DNA of 64,000 nt from Nectonema munidae (GCA_030549495.1 JAUIRK010000070.1:384501-448500), one strand, 5' to 3'. Shown: positions 35,051-46,801, numbered from the stretch's first letter. The notes: generated from the letters alone by a model not told the origin. Numbers and translations: made by a program.

Positions 35051-35055
35051 TCACA

Positions 35056-35370
35056 GTGGTGTATCCAGAATTTTTTTTATGGGGGGGGGGGGGGGGGGGG
35101 GGGCGGGGGCACAAGTTGAAAAAAAATTTAAGCTTTTTTATTGACGCTATTCACAATTTTTTGTCATATAGTAAGTTAAATTTATACTTTTATAAAAAAA
35201 AACATGATTAAAATTTCATCATAGTATTTTATTCATATGGTATTAAAATAAAAGCTACTTTATCAAAATAAAAATCAACTTAATTTTTATTATATCTACT
35301 AAAAATTATTTTCAGCGTTCAATGGGGGGGGGGGGAGGGCACGCCCCTCTTTCAGCTATAGTTAAGCTAG
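35056..35370. mobile_element. probable hAT MITE with two G tracts
   Basis: It opens CAGTGGTGTATCCAG, almost the same as the MITE start at 22021, followed by a run of ~22 G (35082-35103). A second G run lies near 35323-35335, followed by CACGCCCCTC and AGCTATAGTTAAGC. The right terminus is degraded and I found no target duplication, so the end is approximate. Confidence 0.5.
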
Positions 35371-35419
35371 ATGGCTTATATACCCAGCTGTTATTAGCAG
35401 CAATGTAGGAAAAATCTGT

Positions 35420-35920
35420 AGGTATGCAAGCCGTAGAACATATGGCATATATTTTATGTTGTTCCTAGTCGTACTACAAATTGAAAATTTTTTATCGTAC
35501 ACGTGAAAAATCTGTCAACATAAATACTACAGCGAGGAGATAAGCCCTAAACGAAAACTAATTATATTTCAATTTATTAACCTGTTTTCCTCCTATATTT
35601 TAATTGAAATACTCCTTATCTAAAAATTGGGTCTGAATTATTAACATAAAAATTCTATAGCTCATCTATAGTTACGCAGTTTGTTTTCTTGAAATTTGTT
35701 TTGAATGTATCTTACCACTACCAATTTAACAGAATTGTTGCTTTCTCTATTTGAATCAAATGGTATGAAAGCACGAACGATAATGAACACATCTCTACAA
35801 ACTGCATCTCTCAAAAATGGATTTGCGTATTTTTCTGAAGAGATTTCTCCTTCTTCATCGCTGTTTTTTGAACTCAGGCTTTCACATCACTTAGGGAAAA
35901 AACACCTAACCAAATTTTAA
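35420..35920 (-). pseudogene. piggyBac transposase remnant
   Basis: Minus-strand pieces read NPFLRDAVCRDVFIIVRAFI and PFDSNRESNNSVKL (~35820-35720). These are followed by a segment with CVTIDEL (~35685-35655; first catalytic Asp region) and YVDRFFT (~35520; second Asp region). The same blocks in the same order appear in the transposase at 2-1210 (NGDPFLRAAMGRRMFTYINI, VTIDEQL, FLDRFFTS). Stops and shifts are frequent. The 71-codon plus-strand frame at 35705-35920 is its antisense shadow. Confidence 0.75.
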
Positions 35921-35979
35921 AGACAGCTGGGTTTTGCATTATATGCATAGAAATTTTAAAATAGCGTAATAAAATATGG

Positions 35980-36050
35980 TATAATTTCTAATGAAAAAAG
36001 AGCTACCAAAAAAGGATCGTCATAGAATGAATAGCAAAATTATATGCTGT
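35980..36050. repeat. fragment of the TTAA element core
   Basis: About 70 bp beginning AATTTCTAATGAAAAAAGAG match the core at about 5331-5397. It lies just past the 3' end of secreted-protein copy 3. Confidence 0.7.
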
Positions 36051-36098
36051 AACGAGAAAAGCCATTTTATTTTGTGAGTGAAAAAAAGGATTTCGAAA

Positions 36099-36957
36099 TT
36101 AGTGCACAAGTTCTTGAGGAACACGCAAAATTACGCAACACTGCCTGGTGTTTGTGTCTGTTTGGAAGCGCATTGATCTGCCGATCAAACTTTCCAAGTC
36201 CAACTTAAGAGAGAGTCTAATCGTCTTTATTTTGCCATTCTCGACATCCCTTTCGATGCGAAGCTTCTCCACTTTATGCTTGATCAGGGCTTTCTTCACT
36301 TCGACTTCATCGTCGGCTTGAGGACACGTGTCGAAGACAAATTTCAACACTTCAATGATCGTTGTCGTGATGTTTTGAATTTTATCCAAATCAATCACGA
36401 TTTCAACAGGGGAGTATTTTGTGAGTTGGAAGAAGGTGGCGAAAAACTTGCCACTATATAGATTCGAAGAACACCGTGCAGCTTCCGTTCCAGGATACAG
36501 CTCGGTGGGACACTTTTTCGGCAACTTCTTTAGCGCCAGCTTGTCCGTGATGCTCTTTGGGTTGCAGTACGCCTCGTTGTAGTGGAGTAGGGGATGGTGT
36601 TTGCAGCACTTTCGAATATTCTTGCAGAAGAAGGGCTTGACGGAGTGCTCGTTGAGGTCGGTACCAGGACTGCAACAGTGTTTCTCCGCCGTTATGTGTC
36701 CGTAGCGGCTCACTTTGCACACAATGAAGCTAAAAGACAAATGTTAAAATTAAAAAAATTCGCGAAGGATGTACGAAACGTTACCAGTTGATGTCGGGAG
36801 CTGCGATGATAAAGCGGGGCTTCTTGCCATGAGAGAGAAGATCGGGATGACTGTTCTCCATGCACATTTGGACGAGTTCGTTGGATTCGCCTGATAAACT
36901 CTCTCCCAGAAAATCGCAAGTACAAATAAGGGAAAAGAAAATTAAAACGAGAAGCAT
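36099..36957 (-). CDS. secreted cysteine-rich protein of unknown function, copy 3
   Basis: An intact two-exon gene of 267 codons. Exon 1 is 36785-36957, the intron 36730-36784 (55 bp, GTAACG...TTTTAG, phase 2), and exon 2 36099-36729. The signal peptide is MLLVLIFFSLICTC. The cysteine framework is the same as in copy 1. From about residue 42 to 145 the two proteins differ at only a few residues (for example KSIRK/KNIRK, KLTLKK/KLALKK), and even the introns are nearly identical. After EAARC they diverge strongly (SSNLYSGKFFATFF against LFNEYSVTFSATFF, and QTDTNTRQCC against DASSGKKQCC). The family is unknown to me. A TATA box at 37012-37019 and an AATAAA (complement of about 36066-36071) frame the unit. 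Expression is plausible. Confidence 0.8.
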
Positions 36958-37011
36958 TCTGACGAAATAAGAGAGACGCAAGTTTAAGTGCATCTGTCGC
37001 ATCTGCAAGCT

Positions 37012-37019
37012 CTTTTATA
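37012..37019 (-). promoter_or_regulatory. TATA box of secreted-protein copy 3
   Basis: TATAAAAG (complement of 37012-37019) lies in GCGTGAGTATAAAAGAGCTT, about 55 bp before the ATG. Position and flanks match copy 1. Confidence 0.75.
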
Positions 37020-37074
37020 CTCACGCTTGCATGGCAGAAATTTAGCATGTCCACGGGTGTCAATCAGAGAAGGA

Positions 37075-38544
37075 CAAGTTTCAAGGTTCTAGCTGATTGA
37101 ATTGTTTACTTCAATAACGTCTCAAGGATAAGATTGCGGTACACGCTAACGGTCAAACCATCATTTCACTTTATTAAAATGGAATAATCATTATTATTCA
37201 CTTTCAGTGACTGAGAGAGTATGTACCATCATGTGTGAAAATCCTTCAGATGGGAGTGAATGATCTTTTTGTGCTGTCACTGACTTTTCCACCTAAGTTA
37301 TCTAACAGATCGAATTTGTAAATTTTAGTAATGATTTCTAGCAGTTTCCAAAAACATTTGAAAAGCGTAAAAAATTTAACCGTATCAACAAGTATTTAAT
37401 TATTAAGATTAATCATCTTTAATGATATTATAAATTTATATACATGATAAATGATATTTTAGTTCATATTTTCATGATTGTTTAAATATAGCTTACCTGA
37501 AAACAATCGCTCTTTTCATTGTTTATTCCCATTTTGGGTTTATCATTTAATTTTTACTATGTGAAATCAAATTGTATGTTTTAAAATTTTTATAAAAATA
37601 TCCTCCCATCTCATAGCCATTTACAATATAACTTGTTTATGTTTTCTTATAATTTTAAATCAGATGTACTAAATACTTTCGTAATTTTCATATATATTTA
37701 GACTAGTATCACTTACTATAAAAATAGTACCGTGCACTAAGCAGAATAGTGCATCTCACTTAGGAGGTTGGTAGGCCAAACGAAAGTAACCTTTTTTGTC
37801 CATCATTCATTCGACTTTTCAATTTGCAAAATTTGCTATCCCCTGATAATTCAACATTTGCACCTGGATGATGAATAACTTCAAACTTCATAACAATATC
37901 CCTGGTTCATGTAATCAAATTTCGATCATATCGTTTTCCAATTATTTCAGTTAGGATAAAGTTTCTAAATAATAATTAAAGAAGGATAATATGAAGTTTA
38001 AAAGCTTTATTAAAAAAAAGCAGAAAGAAAAGTCAAAGAAAAAATAAATTTAAATTTCCTGATTTCCATTTCTGTGTTTATTTTGAATAAAACAGGAAGC
38101 ACACTTTTTTTTAACACATGAGGGATATGCCAATTAAATATATATATACGTAGAAGCAAATAATATATTGAATAAATTTAAAAACAATTTGAACAGCATA
38201 CAAAGATATCTCTCATCAAGGTAAAGAGAAAAAGATTTTTTTCAATTAGAAAAGGTTTCATGCTGTTCACAATATGTTTGTCATAATCTCCATTTTATTG
38301 ATAGCATAAAAAATTTGAAGAGACTGGGATGCGAAATAATGTTAGAAGTAATTTGAGATCTTAAAAAAACTTAAATAAAAAATAAGAATAAAAAAATTTC
38401 ATACATTTTTTGAATTTTTTATTGGATTCTTCTTTGTATTCCAGTAGAATTTTTTCACAGTGACGATCAGTGATTTTGTTACTTTTGCACAACTTAAATA
38501 TTGTTTATTAGTGCCTAATTAATTAAATTTAATTAATTTATTAA
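37075..38544. other. intergenic DNA upstream of copy 3
   Basis: No gene is seen. The part nearest copy 3 (to about 37270) is weakly matched in inverted orientation near 33210-33330. An AT-only stretch (TTAATTAAATTTAATTAAT, ~38518) lies where the left end of the second TTAA element should be. Confidence 0.45.
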
Positions 38545-40195
38545 ATTAAAAAATTAATTGTACAAAATTGACAGAAATATATCCCTTCTAATTTAGTGAC
38601 TTTTCCTAAAATCGCTAGCTGCATCTTTTGATACCATTTTAACGGTAGTTGTATAACCCTCTCATGTCAAAAACAGTCAATCAAAAACAAAAATTAACAT
38701 TTTCAACAAAATTTTGGCATTATCTGTACTTAACCTTATAACTTAGGGTCTATATTATATACTACCTTGAAAATTTATAATTATATACAGTTTTGAACGC
38801 ATAACACTTTATATATTTAATTTTTTCAATAATTATGGCTACTTTTTAGAAAATGTCAATCAAAATTTTACTTGATCAGAAATATATCTAATAAATTCCT
38901 TCAAATTTAACATAAAATATATGTTTTTATACTAAATCGGCCATTCTGGTTTCATTTCTGGACTCATTTTTACATTCAGGATTTGAAAATACCTATAAGT
39001 ATCAATCAAATTTGCGGTTTAGTTCTAAAATTTGTCTCCAAAAATATTGATTCAAACTTTACATGAAATTTATGTTTTTATACCTGATCTATGCTAGTTT
39101 CATTTCTGGACTCAGTTTTCGCATTCAGAGGTTTTAAAATATCTGTCAGTGTCAATCAAATCTGCGATTTACGCCTGAAACTTATCTCTAAAAATATTAT
39201 CTCTAATTTTACATGAAATATATGATTTTATAACAAATCAATAATGTTAGTTTTATTTCTGAAATAAATTTTTGCATTTAGAATTTTTATAATGTCTGGA
39301 AGTGTCAATCAAATGTTAGATTTATATCTAATGTCTACAGAAATATTTTTAAAATTTAAATAAAATATCTGTTTTTATACCAAATGGAAGATGCTGATTT
39401 CATTTTTAGACTCAGCTTTAGCATTTATGGTTTTAAAATATCAGAAAACTTCAATCAGATTTGCGGTTTACTTCTAGATACTGTCTTCAAAAATATTTTC
39501 AAAAAATAAAATATCAGTTTTTATACCAAATCAACTATGCCTATTTTATTTCTATACTCTATTTGGGTTAATATGATTTAAAATATCTGGAAGTGGCAAT
39601 TGAATTAGTGATGTATGCCTGAAAATCAATTCTGTAAAAAAATTTTAAAAATCTTTATATTTTAGTTATATGGTAAAAATATAATATAAAAAAATATGTA
39701 TCTTGACTAAATGGAAGATCTAACATCTTCTAATGAACTAGCAAGTGGTGTAAGGATCTGATATCGAGAGCTTCAAAAAAGATTTTAATCGCAAAAAAGA
39801 AGTTCATCTTTAACAAATGAAAAATATTTAAACCTATACCTTATCATCTAGGATTACAATGATCATATAACTAAGAAAGATAGGACATCTAAAGATTTAG
39901 AAGAAATCAGATGCTTGAAAATGGGTATATATGTTAAAAAAAACTTTATATAATTATTTAGATAAATAGTTTCTTTTTGAAATGGGCTGTCACATTTAGA
40001 TCAATTTTTTTGACAGGTTTGATCACCACTGAATTCAGCATGCTTGAAAATGTGTATATATGTGAAAAAAAACTTTATATAATAAAAAGTTTTTATTTAA
40101 ATAAAAAGTTTTTTTTGAGATGAGCTGGCAAATATTAATCAATTTTTTATTGTCATCACCAAGGGCGTAGGAACCATGGGGATAGGAGGGGATGT

Positions 40196-40925
40196 GGTAA
40201 TGTTGCACTATCCGTGCATTGATGAAAAGCAATTTTAATTGGAAAGAAGTTGTTCAAGGATATAATGCTTTCATATGTCAATCTTTTCTTGAATGCGATT
40301 ATAGTTTGAGTATCGCACTATACGTGCATTGTAGCAAATACAGTCTATGCCTGCCTCCATAATACGAGTATACCTACACATCCTACCAAATAGAGCAACA
40401 CAGTCTGTGTTTCTCTCCCTTCACTACTATACACATACACACACATACAAATTGAAGACCAGTATTATGGACAATGCAGGCATAGTGCCTTTACATGGAC
40501 GAGATATTTAAAAAGAGGAAGACAATATTAAATTTGTGCTGAAATTTTAATCAAGAGTTATTGAATTTTCAAGACGCAATAACATTTGTGAAATACCCTC
40601 TCCTTCACTGTTGTTATAACTCAAGTGTGTATGATGAATCTAAAAAGATTTGTCTTGGTAAGCCATATAGTATAAGAGAGCTCTCCCTGTCTCATACAGC
40701 TCATCATCTCTTCTTTATGCATAGACACGTTGCATCGCACTATATGTGTATCATGTAGATATACTCGTATTATGGAGGCAGGCATAGACTGTATTTGCTA
40801 CAATGCACGTATAGTGCGATACTCAAACTATCTATAAGATTGACATATGAAAGCATTATATCATTGAACAACTTCTTTCCAATTAAAATTGCTTTTCCTC
40901 AATGCACGGATAGTGCAACATTACC
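40196..40925. mobile_element. foldback element (730 bp) inside the hAT, TSD GGGGATGT
   Basis: GGTAATGTTGCACTATCCGT at the left is inverted at the right (ending GTGCAACATTACC at 40925), and the arms stay alike for about 170 bp (40196-40370 against 40760-40925). The 8-bp GGGGATGT flanks it (40188-40195, 40926-40933). The arms contain repeated short palindromic phrases (GCACTATACGTGCATTG and relatives). Termini starting GG with an 8-bp duplication would fit Merlin-like or hAT-like mobilisation; I cannot decide. The 65-codon frames here are shadows. Confidence 0.9.
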
Positions 40926-41720
40926 GGGGATGTATACCCTCCACCTTGGAAAATAATACAAATTATCCCCCCCCCCCCCCCCCAGGTTTAGTGTAGGTAA
41001 TTTTATATATAGTAATTAAAAACTTAATATCATATGTAATGTCAGTGAATATTTTTTACCGTATACTTGACACCTGATTCAAAGAGTCAAAGACTAACAT
41101 GCACACTTAATGATATAACTATATCTGTTTGTGAAAGTTTAAATCATGTGATATGCTTTGATGTGTGTCTGTCTATGCTATATCAAACTACGATGTGCTT
41201 GCAGGCCATGATGAGTCTAGTCTGTACATAACTACTATAAAAAGATATTTTTTTATGTAGTATGCGCATTGATCTTGTACACATCTTTGAATACATGCTA
41301 TCATGATTGAGTATCATGCATGCCATCATGTTTGATTTTTAGGCCTCATTCCACATGATATGCTAATACAAGCCAGTATAAAACTAGTTTGTTGTTGCAG
41401 CTATGCAATGGCTCATTTTTGATTTATATCTTTATTGCTGCATCAACAACAAATATAAAGACGTCAAAAAGTTAAGGTCTTTGATAAAAAAAACAGTTTT
41501 TAAAATCATGCAAAAAACTTTGATTGGATTTTGTAGTTGTGACGCTTGTTAATCAAACAGTTATTGTATGTGAGAGATTGTCTCTTTTCTATTGTTGATA
41601 GTCTTCTCTCTGTTCCTTGTCATTTTTTTGTTTAGTGGAAAAATTTAGTATTAACTTTACTACTGTCTTTTGTAATTTTTTTATTATTATTAATGTTAAT
41701 TTTTTCAGAAAGTATAATAA

Positions 41721-44157
41721 ATGTCTCAAAACAAAAAGTTTAAAGGAAACCCAATAACATCATTTTTTAAAGTTTTGGGAAATAACAATGAAACAGAAAA
41801 TGTTCATGTTGAAAATGAAAACGGTGATAAAAGTGCAGGTATATAATAAAAAAATTAAAAAAACTTAATAAAAGGCCTTTATAAAGCAAAGTTTCTCTAG
41901 CATGTCTGAAAATTTTCAAGGTCCTTGTCATCCAAACACTTCAATTATTCCACCTAGACTCACTTCTTCTCAGAAGGTTTTTTTTCAGGAAAAATGGTTT
42001 AGCTTATATCCATGGTTGCATTACGATTTGAAAAGTCAAAATTTTTTTTGTTTTTATTGTGTCGTGGCAGAAAAAGAAGGGGCCTTGAAAACTGTAAAAA
42101 ATAAAGAAATGGCTTTCATCGTAGAAGGCTCTTGTAATTGGAAAAAGGCTACAGCAAAGTTTGATGTTCATCAAAGGTCCGAATGCCACAAGGTTGCTAT
42201 AACATACAAAGTCTTGAAGCCATCAGAAAAAATAAACAATTTGATTGATTCTACAACAACCAAACAACAAAAACAAGCATGGAAAAACTTGTTAGATATT
42301 TTTAAATGCATTCGTTTTTTATTGAGGCAAGGTCTCGCATTCAGAGGACACACCCCTGAGCAAGGAAATTTTTATCAACTTTTAAAGCTTTTCCGTAATC
42401 CTGACGATAAAAGTTCAACACTTGTTTCAAAAAGTTTAAAAAATTTTACCTCACCCACAATACAAGAAGAGATAATCAAGTTATTTAGCCTCGATATTTT
42501 AAAAAAACTCTCAGCTAGAATTGTTAAGAATGGCCCTTATGGAGTCATAGTAGACGGTAAGTTTCTTTAAATTTTAAAAATATGAGTCAATTTTTAATCT
42601 TTCGCAGGAACTCAGGACATAAATGGAACAGAACAAGAAGCTGTTTGCTTTCGTCATGTAAACAATGAATTGGAGGTTTTTGAAGATTTTGTTGGTCTTT
42701 ACGAACTGTCAAACACATCAGGAGAAGCCATTTCAAATATGGTTTTAGATGTTATTGTTCGAAATTATCTCTCAAAAAGTAACTTAAGAGCCCAAACATA
42801 CGACGGAGCAGCCAATATGATGGGAAGGTATAAAGGCTGTCAGGCTAAAATTAAGGAAAAGCAACCACTTGCATTAAACTTTCATTGCGCCTCTCATGTT
42901 TCAAATTTGATAATGCAGCATTCAACTTCTGCTAGTGTGGATATTCGTGATGCAATTCAATGGGTTCACGAACTTGGCATAATTTTTAAAAGATCTGGAA
43001 AGTTTAAGGTGTTTTTATTTTTCTCATATATTTTTAATACTATTTTTTGAAATTCCGTTTCAGAACATTTTTAAATCTATAGCGAGCGACAGTTTAATAG
43101 AATGTATAGATGATTCTTCTCTCAACCTTGGATCGATAAGACTCTGCTTTGCAGACTCTCAGCAATAATGTCTGTTGAAAACAATTATGAAATTGTTTTG
43201 AAAAGTTTGAAAGAAATGTCTTTGAGCAATAATAATTCTTATGGTACTTTAGGGTTTAAAACCAACGGCCTTTATAACCGTTTTTCCAAGGGAAAAACAT
43301 TACTTGCTTTAGAAATGGTGATAAATCCTTTAATGCTTTTGGAAAAACTCAACCGATCAACTCAATCTGTTCAGACTGTTCTTTCAAGTAAGATTAAAAT
43401 TATTTTCATAAATTTGCAACTTTCATATATTTTTTTTCACAGATACTCTTCAAGATGTTAAAATTATAATTGACCAAATTTCTTCATGGAAATTCTATAA
43501 TGAGTTTGACATCATATACGAAATTCAGCCAAAGAAATTAGAAAATTTCAGTTAGAACCGTTAAATGTCAGACGGAAAAGAAAGAAGGAAATTGATTTAT
43601 TAAGTGAAGATTCGAAAGATATTAAAGACTATTATAAGCAACAATATTTCAGCTTTTTAGATTCAATAATTTTGAAAATGAAAGAAATGTATGATACTAG
43701 CAAGCCTGATCTTTTTATATACAAAATTCTTGAGAACACTTTAAGTTCAGGAAAAATATCAAATTATGAAGTTTTAAGTCAATATCCAGAAATACATTTG
43801 GAAACTTTAAAAATAGAGTTTGCAATGTTTAAACGAAAGACAAACTCAAATAATCTTGAAGAAGCAAGATTAAATTATCTAAACATGAATGAAGAAGTTC
43901 GTATGCTCTTTCCTCAAGTTTTTATGTTGATCAAACTTTTGCTCGTATGCCCTGTTTCTTCGAGCCAATGTGAACGCAGCTTTAGTGCTCTCAGGAGATT
44001 AAAAACGAGGCTTAGAAACACTATGAGTCAAGCAAGACTTAACTCTGTTGCTGTTTGTAACATACACCAAGGGCTTCTTGATGAAGTATCCATTGAATTA
44101 CTTGCTGAGCAGTTTGCTAAATCAAATGAAAAAAGGCGTGATACTTTTGGTTTTTAG
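41721..44157 (+). CDS. hAT transposase (ZMYM1-like), multi-exon, slightly damaged
   Basis: The first exon reads MSQNKKFKGNPITSFFK (41721-~41840). The second (41902 or a little earlier, to 42556) has the TTF-type zinc finger (FFCFYC...H..CHK) and ends at VDG|GTAAGT, with introns at 42557-42607, 43009-43063 and 43388-43442 (51-55 bp, all GT-AG). Key blocks are GVIVDG (first Asp), AQTYDGAANMMG (second Asp), NFHCASHVSNLI, and the dimerisation domain SSSQCERSFSALRRLKTRLR. It ends at 44157. Two apparent frame changes, near 43120-43150 and near 43553, interrupt it, and the first intron does not join in frame as read. It is therefore recently active but probably dead as sequenced. About 600-700 residues would be a normal length. 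Confidence 0.85.
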
Positions 44158-44774
44158 TATATTTTTATGTCTATTTGTGCAACTGTTTTTTTTATTATAT
44201 AAAATGTAGTTTTTCCTCTTTTTCATTTTAAATATAATAAATTTCTTAAATTTAAAGACTTACTATTGTACAAAAAAATTTTGCTTAAAAAACTTCAATA
44301 TAATTTTATTATACCCCCCCCCCCCCCCCGTTTTTTAGCTTTCCTACGCCACTGGTCATCACCACTGAATTCAGCATAGTTGAAATTTGCCCCTTTTTTA
44401 AAAAATGTCCCTAATTTTTAGTATATATGTAACATTAAAAATATTTATAAAAACTTATTAATATCTGAGAAGAATAGGGGGTATTTTTCCCCCCAGCACT
44501 TGAGCGGACAAATTTAGCCCAGCACTAATAGGGTTATATGTTTTTGTCATGGATGTTAGGCAAATCTTTCGATTTCCATCAAAATCTAAAAATGAAATAT
44601 ATTAAGAAGTATAAATCCTAAATTTTATTTTTTGAATAAAACTTACTCCATTTTCTCTTTGAAGAAAAAGGTACTTTAAATGTACTTCATTTATACTCAT
44701 TTTTAAACAAATTATATCATTCCTTCAAAGTATATCTTTTGTAGTCACGTTCAATTGAGGGTTGGTTAGATGTT

Positions 44775-44850
44775 GACGTGAGTAGGGTTGGTTAGATGCT
44801 GGATTCGATAACTCAAGGTCTTGGGTTCGATTTCGCTTCAAGCCTGCTTT
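44775..44850 (+). repeat. tRNA-derived SINE-like fragment
   Basis: GTTGGTTAGATGCTGG (A-box-like) is followed by GGTCTTGGGTTCGATTTCGC (B-box-like) and TTCAAGCCTGC. The right half matches the fragment at 13371-13430. A GTTGGTTAGATG phrase occurs twice (about 44761 and 44788), suggesting a small duplication of the left part. Confidence 0.5.
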
Positions 44851-46800
44851 CCTCATAGACAATAGATTTGTTGCTAGAGGCCTTTTATTGCTACTCGTAA
44901 ATCATGTCATCTTACTCTTTGATCTGTCTCCGCGCTGTCAAATTTGCGCTTTGATAGTGAGCCGTGATACTTGCCTATCTCTCCTGTGTTAAATTTTCTC
45001 TGTCCTTCTTACAACATTGCAGTGCAACATTGAATTGCAACTTTGCAAATTTCATTCATCTCTTTTGCTTTTTACTAAGATCGTCAAAACGACGATCGAT
45101 TACGAAGAAATATCCGAAGTTAAACGATTAACTGTATAATGAATGAGGTTTTGCAAGCATAGCGAAAGCTTTAGTTCTCTTAATAACTTGATTTCAAAAC
45201 CTTAGTTAGTTTTGTTTGAGTATCGATTTGGCTAGTTTATTTTTACATATAAATACTTACCAAAATATTTTTTACATTTACTGCAGTAATTTTTCTCGCT
45301 CTCAAAGATAAAGCATCCTTCACAGTTTTTAAATGCAAACTAGTTGAATAAAGTTAAATTCTTTTCTGTGTGTCCGCTGATTACTACCAAATTTTATATA
45401 TCTCTATGAAATTTTTGTTTCTTAACTTTTGATAAATGTTTTTTATAATAAATATTTTGATTTTGTTTATTGTTTTGTAATATTTTATAATTTTGAATTC
45501 AGCTTTAAATAATGTTCAAAAACTGATGTGAGAAATATGTTGTTATATAGTTGTAAATTTTACGTTTGGCTAAATTAAGGATTTTTCTAAACTAGAGGTT
45601 TTAATTTCTAGATCACAATTCAAATTTGAGATAAATAAGTTTTATTGTTCCAATAAAAATACAAAAAAGATAAAAACTTGAAATTCAGAAGCTGATATAG
45701 GTTGCTTGAAAATGACTTTATATTTTTTACCTAGTTACAATTCTGTTAATTAAAAAAAAGGTATAGCTTTTATTGAAGAGTGTAATTGCTTACTATGTAA
45801 ATATGTGAAACAGTTGTAATATCAACCTAAATTTCAAACTGTTGAACAGAAGTGAGTCAAATATCCCAATTCAAATATATTAACGCTTATAATGTTATAA
45901 AATTAATACTATATATTAACCGTATAAAATTTTCTTCCATTAAATATTTATTGTTTTTAACCAGTTACTTTGCTATTTATTTTTTATTATACTAATAACA
46001 AAATAACACTGATGTAATATCTATTTACTTTTTACAAATAAGCTTCATTAAATCTTTTCGCACATTTTAAATCTTTAAGTTACGTTTTAAACTCTTTTAA
46101 CTCAGCCAAAATATTGTTAACTTTATTATTTTAATTAGTGTAAAATATTTAAAGTAAGAGAAACCTTAAATTAAAAATTTTTAAAAGTTTTTTTTATTTT
46201 TGAGGCTAAACATAATACATATATAAAAAGTTTTCCTAATGTGTTTATTATTTATATATAATAGAAAGTTTAGTTCACGGCTATTTTTGTTTTTAACCAT
46301 GGTTTTGGACAATTTAATATTGAGATGTTTTAACTACAAACTCTATGAAATAAAAAAAAGATACTCAAAATAAAATTCTAAAATACAGTATTTGTAATAA
46401 AATACAGTATTGATATAAAAAATTGTGATTGTGTAAGTATATCATATAAAAAATTTTTTTACTAAAACTAATAAACTATCACAAAAAATGAAGAGTAATC
46501 GTTAACCTAGATATGTGGTTAATAATATTAAATGAGCACACACAAGTAAAAAATTACATTAAAGTATGAATTAAAACTTTATTTGAACAAAAATAAATTA
46601 GATGCCATTTCATTAAAAACAAAGTTTAAAGTTTCTTGATGTTATTTGTATGAATCTTGTGTATAGAAGTTTCAGCGTTTGACAATGTTTCTTTAGATTT
46701 TTGTGTAGATTTCCATACCACCCAAGAGGTACTACAACGTGGCACGCATTTTTTGAGTGGTCTCGCCTTGAGCCCTTATCCACTTTTTCTTAGAGGGTTA
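44851..46800. other. intergenic AT-rich DNA
   Basis: I recognise no gene or repeat boundary. Confidence 0.4.
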
Positions 46801-46801
46801 T

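Larger units (their letters stand above)
40160..44354 (+). mobile_element. hAT DNA transposon, nearly complete, TSD GTCATCAC
   Basis: The ends CAAGGGCGTAGGAA (40160) and TTCCTACGCCACTG (to 44354) are inverted repeats with two mismatches. The 8-bp GTCATCAC is present on both sides (40152-40159 and 44355-44362). Removing the element restores the array-B phrase around ATCACCACTGAATTCAGCAT. C tracts lie near both ends (~40967-40983, ~44313-44329). It encodes a multi-exon transposase (41721-44157) and was itself hit by a foldback element. Confidence 0.95.
38545..44533. mobile_element. second copy of the repeat-loaded TTAA (piggyBac-like) element, interrupted
   Basis: From about 38545 the sequence follows 3015 onwards (TTTTCCTAAAATCGCTAGCT and the array-A units to ~39640), then a shortened core (~39690-39910) and array B (~39915-40151). 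After the hAT insertion it resumes at 44355 and finishes with CCCCAGCACTTGAGCGGACA and AGCACTAATAGGG (44521-44533). The right terminus is followed by TTAT where the intact copy has TTAA, and the left TIR is missing. It is therefore an old, 5'-truncated, internally shorter copy (about 1.8 kb without the insertion). Confidence 0.85.

Noticed and set aside
35705-35920. 71-codon plus-strand frame
   Set aside because: Antisense to the piggyBac relic, whose motifs are recognisable on the minus strand.
44775-44850. tRNA gene
   Set aside because: Only Pol III box-like motifs; no cloverleaf with a closed acceptor stem can be drawn. The same applies at 13371 and 20786.
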